Assembly: GCA_000432775.1 (NCBI GenBank)
Contig: HF990346.1
Span: forward strand, 1 to 41,766
Source of the DNA: Alistipes sp. CAG:831
Lineage (GTDB): Bacteria; Bacteroidota; Bacteroidia; Bacteroidales; UBA932
DNA: 41,766 nt
Direction of reading: 5' to 3'
In this document: piece after piece, positions 1 to 7,953 of the stretch
Layout: each line of letters starts with the position of its first letter
Position numbering within the stretch: position 1 is the first letter of the stretch
Position numbers and translations under genes: made by a program
The notes under the pieces: model-generated
What the model was told of the DNA's origin: nothing
Databases searched by the model: none
The model's input: the letters and a program-made list of their open reading frames with translations, nothing else

Positions 1-22
1 GCTCAGTGCCAAAGCGTGTCAC

Positions 23-958
23 TCAGAAGTTCATGCGGTGCAGGGCATCGCGGTAGATTGTTTTCAGTTCCTCGCGGAGGTGGGCGGGGGAGATGACGGT
101 GATGTCGTCGCTGCGGGAAAGGAGCTCGCGCCTGAAGGCAAATGTTATGCGCAGCCTCAGACGGATGCGGACCTCTTTATCATTGTCAATCAGCACTTCC
201 TGAGATGCGTGTAGGGGATAGGCCTTGCAGTAGCGGCCCTCCCGGGGAGACATCGACAGGACAACTTCCTCAACCGGCACATTGCGGTTGGAATACACGC
301 CGAACGAATCCTTGAAATCCGCCTCCACATCCACATCAGGCCTCGGAACAAACCGATTGTCAGTAATGCGCAGATTCCTTATACGGTCCAGGCCCCAGCT
401 TTTAATCTCACCCTCCGAAGTGACTTTCTCCCCCAGGCCTATCTCGATGGCCAGCAGATACCAGCGGCCCTGTCCTTCCTTGAGGGCGTAGGGCATCACC
501 CTCCGCTGCCGAGGCTCCGAGCCGTCGTACTTGACATAGGTAAATTCGACCTCCAGATGTTTCTTCACCGCGTATATCAGCGGACTGAGATGCTCCGTAC
601 CGGCAGCTTTCCGTTTCTCAGCAAACACTATCGAGGACAGTTCCTCCCTGGCCCTCAACGAGGTAATCAGGTCAAACTGTTCCAGCACCCTTTCCAGATC
701 CGAGATCCGGTCCTCATCCTCCGGGATATAGTAGCCGCCTTCGCTCCGGGAATACTCTATGCTGACCCCCAGACCGCTGCGGATATCCCCGACATCCCTC
801 AGCACCGTCCTTCTCGACACTCCTGCCGTACCTTCGTCGTCATAGTAGGCCATCGCGCACTCAACCTCCCTCACCAGCTCTTCCAGCGAGATATAAGGAC
901 GGCTCCTGACCAGCCTTATTATCAGCATATACCGCTGTATGCATCCCAACTTTGACAT
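23..958 (-). CDS. WYL-domain transcriptional regulator
   Basis: 311-residue protein. The N-terminal third (about residues 1-65) looks like a winged helix with the recognition segment SRRTVLRDVGDIR. The middle (about residues 125-200) is a WYL domain with the diagnostic GRWYLLAIE and a preceding RRVMPYALKEG strand. The C-terminal part resembles the WCX extension. WYL proteins are cytoplasmic DNA-binding regulators whose WYL domain senses a ligand, often nucleic acid or nucleotide; many control defence, DNA repair or metabolic genes. Length is normal for the family. It starts only 6 bp after a short winged-helix fragment (965-1147) and probably shares that fragment's promoter near 1258. The target cannot be told from the sequence. 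Confidence 0.85.
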   Translation of the reverse strand: MSKLGCIQRYMLIIRLVRSRPYISLEELVREVECAMAYYDDEGTAGVSRRTVLRDVGDIRSGLGVSIEYSRSEGGYYIPEDEDRISDLERVLEQFDLITSLRAREELSSIVFAEKRKAAGTEHLSPLIYAVKKHLEVEFTYVKYDGSEPRQRRVMPYALKEGQGRWYLLAIEIGLGEKVTSEGEIKSWGLDRIRNLRITDNRFVPRPDVDVEADFKDSFGVYSNRNVPVEEVVLSMSPREGRYCKAYPLHASQEVLIDNDKEVRIRLRLRITFAFRRELLSRSDDITVISPAHLREELKTIYRDALHRMNF

Positions 959-964
959 ACTTTG

Positions 965-1222
965 TTATTTTTTCATTATCACCCAGTTGCCGCATTTCCG
1001 GCCATTATTCCGCTTAATCCAACCTTTGTCTTTGAGACTTTTTATTATTTTATACACAGAAGTTTCTCCTACACCCGCTTTGTCGGTAATATATGCATAA
1101 GTCACTGCCGGGTTCTCCTTAATAATATTAAACACCTTATATTCCATCTCAGTAAGCTTTTCCTCACCCTTTTCCTCTCTTTTCCTCTCTTTTCCTCAAT
1201 CCTTTTCTGCTGTAATTGCCAT
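965..1222 (-). pseudogene. Winged-helix tail fragment, probable relic of an AlbA/Schlafen-type regulator
   Basis: A 60-codon open frame (965-1147) encodes a winged helix: YAYITDKAGVGETSVYKIIK, then a wing with GWIKRNNGRKCGNWVIMKK. The same fold and wording end the AlbA/HATPase protein at 11788-13305 (IKKCLKQLKDENRIERIGPR, GGKWMIV), so this looks like the tail of such a protein. Reading upstream in the same frame gives a charged Lys/Glu/Arg-rich linker, then an in-frame TGA, then M-A-I-T-A-E-K-D from an ATG at 1222. The linker is made of 10-bp repeats, so each repeat unit shifts the frame. Either the gene is broken or only the 60-codon part is translated. It lies 6 bp before the WYL gene. Confidence 0.5.
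1157..1197 (-). repeat. 10-bp imperfect tandem repeat (GAGGAAAAGA)
   Basis: On the minus strand the unit GAGGAAAAGA recurs about four times; on the plus strand the 10-mer TTTCCTCTCT is exactly duplicated at 1171-1190 with diverged flanking copies. The period is not a multiple of three, so copy-number change by slippage would shift the reading frame of the winged-helix fragment. Confidence 0.75.
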
Positions 1223-1257
1223 GTCGTCCTTGCTTTTTAGTTCCGTTTAAACTTTCC

Positions 1258-1265
1258 CAAAGTTA
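1258..1265 (-). promoter_or_regulatory. Putative Bacteroidota -7 box (TAACTTTG)
   Basis: Minus-strand TAACTTTG matches TAnnTTTG and lies about 35 nt upstream of the ATG at 1222, in the gap after the symporter gene. No clear -33 TTG is seen at the ideal distance, so support is moderate. It would serve the winged-helix fragment and the WYL gene. Confidence 0.45.
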
Positions 1266-1300
1266 GTATACAATTCGGAACTGAGCCGACATCCGGGGAA

Positions 1301-2173
1301 TTATTTTACAGAAACCGCATACTGACGCCGGCGGACCACCGCGACGTATATCAGCAGCACGACATTCATCAGCAGGGCATAGATGATGGCGGGTATGGCC
1401 ATCTCGCCGCTGTTGAAGATGAAGGGGGAAAATGCTATGGCTATCGCCTGGGCGGCATTCTGCATTCCGACCTCTATGACGATGGTGCGGCGGACAGCGG
1501 GGGTGGAGCCTCCGAGCCGGGAAAGCAGGGAGCTGCATAGCATGGCCAGCAGGATGAGGGCGCCGGCGGCCAGCCCGAGGACGGACAGGTTGTCCACTAT
1601 CTCACGGGGATACTGCAGGAAAAATACCAGAGCGAGGAACATCAAGGCCGGAAATGCGGCTTTGCCGAGGACTCTGCTCACCTTGGCTGCGGCCTCCGGA
1701 CGGAAACGGCGGAAAAGAGCCCCGGCCAGAATGGGCACGAAGAGCAGTACCAGGTTCTGTACCACGAGCTTGCCCACCGGCAGGCTGACATCCACCCCCG
1801 ACTGCTCCGACACGAAACGGGACACCACCTCCATGATGACCGGCAGGGTGAACAGGGTTATCACGCTGCTTATCGCAGTCAGGGTCACGGAGAGGGCCAC
1901 ATCCCCCCTTGCCAGCATCGAAAACACATTGGAGGAGCTGCCTCCAGGACAACAGGCCACCAGGACCAGTCCCATGAAGTAGACGGGACTGAGGTCCAGC
2001 ACCGAAGCCACCCCGAAGGCCAGCAGCGGCAGCAGGACTATCTGCCCCAGCATGCCGAGGAGCACGGCGCGGGGCTTGCGGGCAACGTCCGCAAAAGCTC
2101 TGGCATTAAGGTCTGTTCCGAGCAGGAACATCAGCACGATAAGAATCGGCATCACTATCCATACGGTATTCAT
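1301..2173 (-). CDS. Bile acid:sodium symporter (BASS) family transporter
   Basis: 290 residues with eight to ten hydrophobic helices and almost no soluble part. The family landmark CCPGGSSSNVFS sits near residue 75, the crossover/substrate region of BASS/ASBT-fold carriers, and is followed by a second conserved segment EVGMQNAAQAIAIAF near residue 235. These proteins move organic anions (bile acids, pantoate, keto acids) with Na+ across the inner membrane; substrate cannot be assigned here. Length is slightly short but complete (bacterial relatives are about 300-330). Start at 2173 is supported by a -7 box 26 nt upstream. It is divergent from the iron-uptake operon. Confidence 0.88.
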   Translation of the reverse strand: MNTVWIVMPILIVLMFLLGTDLNARAFADVARKPRAVLLGMLGQIVLLPLLAFGVASVLDLSPVYFMGLVLVACCPGGSSSNVFSMLARGDVALSVTLTAISSVITLFTLPVIMEVVSRFVSEQSGVDVSLPVGKLVVQNLVLLFVPILAGALFRRFRPEAAAKVSRVLGKAAFPALMFLALVFFLQYPREIVDNLSVLGLAAGALILLAMLCSSLLSRLGGSTPAVRRTIVIEVGMQNAAQAIAIAFSPFIFNSGEMAIPAIIYALLMNVVLLIYVAVVRRRQYAVSVK

Positions 2174-2198
2174 CCGGTCGCTGTATCAATGTTTCGCG

Positions 2199-2206
2199 CA
2201 AATATA
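2199..2206 (-). promoter_or_regulatory. -7 box (TATATTTG) of the BASS transporter gene
   Basis: Minus-strand TATATTTG is a perfect TAnnTTTG match 26 nt upstream of the start codon, with a TTG about 18 nt further upstream as a -33 element. Confidence 0.65.
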
Positions 2207-2238
2207 AAAAGTTTCTCCCATTACCAACAAATAGGGAT

Positions 2239-2274
2239 AAAATGGAGAAAATTGCACGGAATAATCTCCATTTT
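2239..2274. promoter_or_regulatory. Perfect 10-bp inverted repeat, candidate operator
   Basis: AAAATGGAGA (2239-2248) and TCTCCATTTT (2265-2274) are exact reverse complements separated by 16 bp. The repeat lies in the divergent gap just upstream of the -33 region (TTG at 2281) of the receptor operon promoter, where a dimeric regulator would sit. It does not resemble a classical Fur box. Confidence 0.5.
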
Positions 2275-2303
2275 TAGCGATTGCGGTGTAAAAAGCACAG
2301 CCG

Positions 2304-2311
2304 TACCTTTG
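2304..2311 (+). promoter_or_regulatory. -7 box (TACCTTTG) of the iron-uptake operon
   Basis: TACCTTTG matches TAnnTTTG, with TTG at 2281-2283 twenty bases before it. Transcription would start near 2318, leaving a leader of about 35 nt before the ATG at 2352. Confidence 0.65.
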
Positions 2312-2351
2312 CAGCGCAATTTGAAAATTAAATCCGAGAACCTTTTTTTAA

Positions 2352-4766
2352 ATGAACAGATACTGCGTCCTCACACTGATATGCATGCTTTTGCACATCT
2401 CTGCCACGGCACAGAAAATGGCTGAATTATCCGGGAAAATCATCTCCGCAACTGACAACAGCAAGATAGATTTCGCCGACATATACCTTAAAGGAACCGA
2501 TTACTGGTGCGTCGCGGACAGCAACGGCCGGTTCCGTCTGGAAGCGCCCGCGGGCACTTATACTCTCGTCGTCTCGGCCATAGGTTTCGAGACCTTCACG
2601 GAAGAGGTCACGCTCAAGGCCGGGGAGAGCAGAAAAAAGGCCATTGCCCTGAAAACGGCCAGAAACCAGCTGGACGAAGCCGTAATCATAGCCAATAGGG
2701 AAAGTCATGTACAGCGTTCCGCCTTCAACGCCGTTGACATGAGCGTCAAGGAAATGCACAACTCCAGCAGGAACCTGGGCGAGGCCCTGGCCCAGCTCCC
2801 GGGCCTGAAACTCAGGGAATCGGGAGGAGTAGGCTCAGACGCACAGCTGTCTCTGGACGGATTTTCCGGCAAGCACGTGAAGATATTCATCGACGGGGTA
2901 CCTCAGGAAGGCACGGGAGCGGCACTGGACATCAACAACCTGCCCGTCAACTTCGCCGAACGCATTGAAGTGTACAAGGGAGTGGTGCCCGTAGGCTTCG
3001 GCACGGACGCCCTGGGCGGAGTCATCAACATAGTGACCAACAAACGGCGGCGGGGATGGATCCTGGACGCATCCTACACCTACGGCTCGTTCAACACGCA
3101 CAAGTCCTACGTCAACTTCAACCAGACCTTCCGCAACGGCCTGACCTACGAGATCAACGCCTTCCAGAACTTCTCGGACAACAGCTACTGGATAGACAGC
3201 TACATCACCGAATTCAGCGAGGACGGAGTATCCGAAAGCACCGACCGCAACAAGATATATCACGTAAGACGGTTCAACGACCGCTTCCACAACGAGGCCG
3301 TCATCGGTAAAATCGGCCTGACCGGCAAATCCTGGGCGGACCGTCTCATGGTCGGCTTCAATTACTCGCACTTCTACAAGGAGATACAGACCGGTGTCTA
3401 CCAGTATATCGTCTTCGGCGAAAAACACCGTCGGGGCCACTCTTTCGTGCCTTCGCTGGAATACAGCAAACGGAACCTTCTGACCAAAGGGCTGGATGTC
3501 ACGCTCAGCGCCAACTACAACCACAACATCACGATGAACATCGACACTTCTTACTACAAATACAACTGGCTGGGAGACCGCAAGTACACCGGAAGCCGCG
3601 GCGAGCAGTCCTACCAGGACAACAGATCGCTGAACACCAACTGGAATGTAACCGCCACCGTCGGCTACCGCCTGGGAAAGGCCCACTCTTTCACCCTGAA
3701 CCACGTATCGAGCTCCTTCAGGCGCACCACCCGGTCGAAGGTGGACGGCAGCTCCCAGCTCTCGGATTTCAGCATCCCGAAACTGACCCGCAAGAACATC
3801 ACCGGACTGTCATACCTGCTGTCGCCATCGAAAAGATGGAGCGTGACAGCCTTCGGCAAATACTACAACCAGTTCAACCAGGGCCCTGTCTCGCAGAGCA
3901 GCGACGGGGTAGGAAACTACGTCAACATGAGCCGCACCACCAATGCGTTCGGATACGGAGCAGCCGGTACTTTCTTCATCATCAAGGGTCTGCAGGTCAA
4001 GCTCTCCTACGAGAAAGCCTACCGCCTGCCCACCACCGACGAGCTGTTCGGAGACGAGGACATGGAAGCCGGCAAGACCGACCTGCGTCCTGAGAACAGC
4101 CACAACGTAAACCTCAACCTGAGTTTCAACCGCCAGTTCGACAAACACGTCGTCTACCTGGAAGGCACGTTGATCTACCGCGACACCAGGGACTATATCC
4201 AGAGAGGGCTGAGCACGGTCAGCGGCATGAGCTACGGCTTCTACGAGAACCACGGGCGTGTCAAGACCGAAGGTTTCAATGTCTCGGCCCGCTACAGCTG
4301 GTCACGATGGCTCAGCATTGGCGGTACATTCAACAACATAAACGTGCGGGACAACGAGCGTTACGTGGCCGGCAATTCCCTGCAGGAAAGCGCCACCTAC
4401 GGCCAGCGCATGCCCAACCTGCCGTACATGTTCGCCAATTTCGACGCCACCTTCACATGGCACGGCCTGTTTGCAGACGGCAACGTCCTGACCGTCACCT
4501 ACGACGGCTACTACCAGCACGACTTTCCCCTGTACTGGGAACGGTTCGGCGACCCTGCCTCCAAGAGCACGGTACCCGAGCAGCTCTCCCACAACCTGAG
4601 CATCGGATATTCGCTCCAGAACGGAAGATACAACATATCCCTGGAGTGCCGCAACCTCACGGACGCAAAGCTCTACGACAACTTCAGTCTTCAAAAAGCC
4701 GGACGGGCCTTCTACGTAAAGCTGCGCGTGAATTTCGGAAGCAGAACGACACATGACAAACAATAA
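2352..4766 (+). CDS. TonB-dependent outer-membrane receptor, XusA-like
   Basis: 804 residues. Signal peptide 1-20 (cleavage near ATAQ), a carboxypeptidase-regulatory-like domain (about 22-110: SGKIISATDNSKIDFADIYL), a plug (about 130-235: VKIFIDGVPQEG, ERIEVYKGVVPVGFGTDALG, GVINIVTNK) and a C-terminal 22-strand-type barrel ending in an aromatic-rich strand (AFYVKLRVNF). Such receptors import iron-siderophore or heme-type ligands using TonB energy. The gene order receptor, DUF4374 lipoprotein, PepSY protein is that of the xenosiderophore system xusABC described in Bacteroides thetaiotaomicron, so uptake of a foreign ferric siderophore is the best guess. The downstream gene's first possible ATG overlaps its stop. 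Ligand is inferred from context only. Confidence 0.85.
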   Translation: MNRYCVLTLICMLLHISATAQKMAELSGKIISATDNSKIDFADIYLKGTDYWCVADSNGRFRLEAPAGTYTLVVSAIGFETFTEEVTLKAGESRKKAIALKTARNQLDEAVIIANRESHVQRSAFNAVDMSVKEMHNSSRNLGEALAQLPGLKLRESGGVGSDAQLSLDGFSGKHVKIFIDGVPQEGTGAALDINNLPVNFAERIEVYKGVVPVGFGTDALGGVINIVTNKRRRGWILDASYTYGSFNTHKSYVNFNQTFRNGLTYEINAFQNFSDNSYWIDSYITEFSEDGVSESTDRNKIYHVRRFNDRFHNEAVIGKIGLTGKSWADRLMVGFNYSHFYKEIQTGVYQYIVFGEKHRRGHSFVPSLEYSKRNLLTKGLDVTLSANYNHNITMNIDTSYYKYNWLGDRKYTGSRGEQSYQDNRSLNTNWNVTATVGYRLGKAHSFTLNHVSSSFRRTTRSKVDGSSQLSDFSIPKLTRKNITGLSYLLSPSKRWSVTAFGKYYNQFNQGPVSQSSDGVGNYVNMSRTTNAFGYGAAGTFFIIKGLQVKLSYEKAYRLPTTDELFGDEDMEAGKTDLRPENSHNVNLNLSFNRQFDKHVVYLEGTLIYRDTRDYIQRGLSTVSGMSYGFYENHGRVKTEGFNVSARYSWSRWLSIGGTFNNINVRDNERYVAGNSLQESATYGQRMPNLPYMFANFDATFTWHGLFADGNVLTVTYDGYYQHDFPLYWERFGDPASKSTVPEQLSHNLSIGYSLQNGRYNISLECRNLTDAKLYDNFSLQKAGRAFYVKLRVNFGSRTTHDKQ

Positions 4767-4782
4767 TCTAAAAAATACGACA

Positions 4783-6219
4783 ATGAAGAAAAATCTTTTC
4801 TCAAGGGCGCTCACTGCCGCCCTCTCTCTCGGCTGCATCCTGATGACAGCCTGCGAAGGAAACAACACCCCCGAACCCGGCCCGGACAATGGTGACAACA
4901 CCGGTTCCATCAGCCGCTTCGTCATAGTGGCCGAAGCCGGAAGTCAGGAGCAGTCAGCGACTTATCTGATAGCATCCGAGACCCTGGACGAAGGCTCGGT
5001 ATCACCTGACGGAAACGGCTGGGAGACCCAGTCCGCATCGAACTGGATATACTACGGCGAGCGTTATCTCTTCGGCTTCCAGTACAATGACGGCAACCAG
5101 GGCACCGGCTTCTCCTTCAGACTGGAAGAGAACGGAAAAGTCACCGAGGACCGCCAGTACACCTTCAACCGCACCACCACCTACGGGACATGGGGCGACA
5201 ATGTCATCACCGCCTCGACCAATGCCGGCAACAACGAGCAGGACTCCGAAGGCAACTATGCCTACTATCTCCAGTTCAACTACCTGAGTGTAACCGACGG
5301 CAGCAGCACCACCGGCAGCCATATAGCGGAGAACTTCCTCGGCAACGGCGAGAGGGTGAGCTTCGCCGGATTCGTGGAGGCCAACGGAAAACTTTACACA
5401 TCCGTCGTCCCTATGGGCATGAGCCACTATGGTGTCAACACTTATCCTGACGCCATAGTCGACCCCGGCTATGTAGCCAACGGCAGCGGAGGCAGCGGCT
5501 CCGGCCAGTATACCGCCGGCATGATACCCACCACACAGTATCCGGACAGCGCCTTCGTGGCCATCTACAGCGGTGACAGCTTCGACGAGACCCCGGTCAT
5601 TGCCCGCACCGGCAAGATAGGCTTCGCCAGCGGCCGCATGCGCTCGCAGTATTACCAGACTATCTGGGCCGCCGACAACGGAGACCTCTATGTCTTCTCC
5701 CCCGGCTACGGACGCACGACCACCACACCTGTAACCAACAACGACGGTACCCAGTTCGACCGGGTACAGGGCAAGCTGCCCTCCGGAGTAGTGCGCATCA
5801 AGGCCGGGGAAAGCACATTTGACCCTAATTACTATGTCAACTTGGAGGAGCTGGGCAACAACAACCCGATGTTCCGCTGCTGGCATATCACCGGGGATTA
5901 CTTCCTGCTCCAGATGTACAGCGAGGGGGCTGAGAACATGTCCGGAACCAGCGCACCACGCAACGAGCTTGCAGTCTTCAAGGGTGAGGAAGGCACACTG
6001 ACCGTAGTGACAGGCCTGCCCGATGCCTCCGCCCTCTCCAGCATAGGCACTCCCTACAGCGAAAACGGCCTGGCCTACATCCCCATTACCACCACCGACG
6101 GAGCCGAACCGACAGTCTACGTCATCGATGCGGCCACCGCCGGAGCCAAGGCCGGACTCACCGTAAGCGGGGCACAGTCTGTATCTGCATTGGGAAAACT
6201 CTCGACCTCCGCTGAATGA
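4783..6219 (+). CDS. DUF4374 surface lipoprotein, XusB-like
   Basis: 478 residues from the ATG at 4783. An ATG at 4753 is also open, but the start at 4783 places a standard lipoprotein signal with lipobox LMTAC and lipidated Cys24 at the right distance. The rest is a repetitive beta-rich protein with many GNY/GDLY-type turns, as expected for the beta-propeller-like DUF4374 family. A Gly/Ser-rich linker (GSGGSGSG) lies near residue 235. In Bacteroides the equivalent XusB captures ferric enterobactin-type siderophores and works with the TonB receptor; the same role is inferred. The stop overlaps the next start (ATGA, 6216-6219), which suggests translational coupling. Confidence 0.82.
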   Translation: MKKNLFSRALTAALSLGCILMTACEGNNTPEPGPDNGDNTGSISRFVIVAEAGSQEQSATYLIASETLDEGSVSPDGNGWETQSASNWIYYGERYLFGFQYNDGNQGTGFSFRLEENGKVTEDRQYTFNRTTTYGTWGDNVITASTNAGNNEQDSEGNYAYYLQFNYLSVTDGSSTTGSHIAENFLGNGERVSFAGFVEANGKLYTSVVPMGMSHYGVNTYPDAIVDPGYVANGSGGSGSGQYTAGMIPTTQYPDSAFVAIYSGDSFDETPVIARTGKIGFASGRMRSQYYQTIWAADNGDLYVFSPGYGRTTTTPVTNNDGTQFDRVQGKLPSGVVRIKAGESTFDPNYYVNLEELGNNNPMFRCWHITGDYFLLQMYSEGAENMSGTSAPRNELAVFKGEEGTLTVVTGLPDASALSSIGTPYSENGLAYIPITTTDGAEPTVYVIDAATAGAKAGLTVSGAQSVSALGKLSTSAE

Positions 6220-7070
6220 TGAGAAAGCTGTTCGGGAAAATCCACCTCTGGCTCTCGCTGCCCTTGGGCCTCATCATCTCCGTCATCTGCCTGACAGGCG
6301 CACTGCTGGTCTTTGAACAGGACATCACCAAAGCCCTGCAGCGGGAACTGTACACCGTCACACCGCCCTCGGAGGGAGCACAGCCCCTGTCTCCCTCCCG
6401 GCTGACGGAACTGCTCGGTCCCCAGGTGGCCGACACCCTGCACGTGACATCCATCAGGGTTTCAGACAATCCGCATGAGGCCGCCTTCGCCTCATTCCGC
6501 GAGACAGGAAAAAGGAGACTCAGCATAGACCCCTACACCGGAGACGTGAAAGGATGGATCCAATCCTATCCGTTCTTCCAGACAGTAAAGAAGATACACC
6601 GCTGGCTGCTGGATCCGCCGCCCTCCAAAGGGCAGAAATCGGTCGGGAAGGTCATCGTCGGCGTCACCACCCTTGTAATGGTGGTCATCCTCATCAGCGG
6701 ACTGATAATCTGGATACCGCGCAGCCGAAAGGCATTGAAAAGCCGCCTCAGCGTTTCTGTCACGAAAGGCTGGCGCCGGTTCTGGTACGACAGCCACGTA
6801 GCCCTCGGCTTCTACTGTATGATCTTCCTGCTGCTCATGGCCCTCACCGGACTTACATGGTCGTTCGGATGGTACCGCGATGCCGCCTGGTCGCTGTTCG
6901 GGGAAGGGGCCGACGCCCAGACTCTGAAACGTCTGTTCTACTCCCTCCACACCGGCAGCTGGGGCGGCATGGTCACGAAAGTTCTCTATTTCATAGCCGC
7001 TCTCATCGGCGGCATCCTCCCGCTCAGCGGTTATTACCTGTGGTGGAAGAGGCGTACTCCTCGTCGGTAA
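6216..7070 (+). CDS. PepSY-associated inner-membrane protein, XusC-like
   Basis: 284 residues with four membrane segments (about 10-32, 148-170, 194-218, 252-275). A periplasmic PepSY domain lies between the first two (ITKALQRELYTVTP, AAFASFRETGKRRLSIDPYTGDVKG). HRWLL, the DSHVALGF loop and LHTGSWGG supply the conserved membrane-embedded His typical of PepSY_TM reductases or siderophore-utilisation proteins. Such proteins are thought to reduce ferric iron to release it from siderophores; that role is inferred. It is translationally coupled to the lipoprotein gene. Its last 47 bp are also the last 47 bp of the opposite-strand cupin gene, so the two 3' ends overlap. Confidence 0.8.
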   Translation: MMRKLFGKIHLWLSLPLGLIISVICLTGALLVFEQDITKALQRELYTVTPPSEGAQPLSPSRLTELLGPQVADTLHVTSIRVSDNPHEAAFASFRETGKRRLSIDPYTGDVKGWIQSYPFFQTVKKIHRWLLDPPPSKGQKSVGKVIVGVTTLVMVVILISGLIIWIPRSRKALKSRLSVSVTKGWRRFWYDSHVALGFYCMIFLLLMALTGLTWSFGWYRDAAWSLFGEGADAQTLKRLFYSLHTGSWGGMVTKVLYFIAALIGGILPLSGYYLWWKRRTPRR

Positions 7071-7851
7071 CGGGCTCCAGCCATTCGTTCGAAGTATTCT
7101 CGCCGGACACCTCGATGGCCAGATGGGCGAACCAGCTGTCAGCTGCCGCACCGTGCCAGTGCTTTACTCCTGCCGGGATATTGATGACCGTACCGGGCAG
7201 AATCTCCACGGCAGGCTTGCCCTCTTCCTGATACCAGCCGCGGCCGGCCACTCCGACAAGCACCTGTCCGCCGCCCTTGTCAGCATGGTGGATATGCCAG
7301 TTGTTGCGGCATCCGGGCTCGAAGGTGACATTGGATATATGCACCTGCTCCCTGGATATGGGCGCGAGATAGCTGTTGCCGATGAAGTACTGGGCATACG
7401 CCGTATTGGGCTCGCCTATCGGGAAGATCATCTCCTGCTGGAAAGCAGCCTTGCCGCCGTCTTCCACATCATCATCGGCCCACACCTCCTTGGCCATACG
7501 GAATGCGCCCCATGCATTGGGCCATCCGGCGTAGAAGGCTATATGGGTGAGCATTTCGGAAATCTCCGTCCTTGTCACCCCGTTGCTCTTGGCAAACTGA
7601 AGGTGATGGGTCAGGGACGAGTCGATAATACCTTTACCTACAAGGGTCGCGATGGTAATCATGCTGCGGTCGTGCGGGCTGAGTCCCGGACGGTTCCACA
7701 CCTGGCCGAACAGCACATCGTCGTTGAGTTCCGCAAATTTGGGTGCGAATTCTCCCAGCTGGGTACGTCCCGCAGTCTGGGTTATTTTTTCCTGTGCCAT
7801 AACATTAAGAGTTAAAAGTGTCAGCATCGACAATAAAAAAATCCTTTTCAT
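7024..7851 (-). CDS. Secreted carboxymuconolactone decarboxylase-cupin fusion protein
   Basis: 275 residues. Signal peptide 1-19 (LTLNVMA/Q) sends it to the periplasm. Residues about 25-120 are a CMD/AhpD-like helical domain (LSPHDRSMITIATLVGKG, EISEMLTHIAFYAGWPNAW) without the CxxC of AhpD, so it resembles the decarboxylase branch. Residues about 165-250 are a cupin with metal-ligand spacing NNWHIHHADKGGGQVLV and GVKHWHGAA. This two-domain fusion is common in Bacteroidota; its substrate is unknown. The start at 7851 follows a -7 box. The 3' end overlaps the PepSY gene tail-to-tail by 47 bp. Confidence 0.83.
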   Translation of the reverse strand: MKRIFLLSMLTLLTLNVMAQEKITQTAGRTQLGEFAPKFAELNDDVLFGQVWNRPGLSPHDRSMITIATLVGKGIIDSSLTHHLQFAKSNGVTRTEISEMLTHIAFYAGWPNAWGAFRMAKEVWADDDVEDGGKAAFQQEMIFPIGEPNTAYAQYFIGNSYLAPISREQVHISNVTFEPGCRNNWHIHHADKGGGQVLVGVAGRGWYQEEGKPAVEILPGTVINIPAGVKHWHGAAADSWFAHLAIEVSGENTSNEWLEPVTDEEYASSTTGNNR

Positions 7852-7876
7852 AATCAGTCTGTTTTGATTGACACTG

Positions 7877-7898
7877 CAAAACTACCGGACAATTCCGG
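7877..7898 (-). promoter_or_regulatory. -7 box (TAGTTTTG) and adjacent inverted repeat of the cupin gene
   Basis: Minus-strand TAGTTTTG (7877-7884) matches TAnnTTTG about 25 nt before the start. Touching it on the upstream side is the inverted repeat CCGGA-CAAT-TCCGG (7885-7898), placed in the promoter spacer where a repressor could bind. Confidence 0.5.
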
Positions 7899-7953
7899 AA
7901 CAGACAGCACAATATGACGGATTTTTATACCATTTTTACAGAACACACTCCTC

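Noticed and set aside
4753..4782. Earlier ATG for the DUF4374 lipoprotein
   Set aside because: It adds ten polar residues in front of a well-formed lipoprotein signal; the ATG at 4783 gives a normal signal with Cys24.
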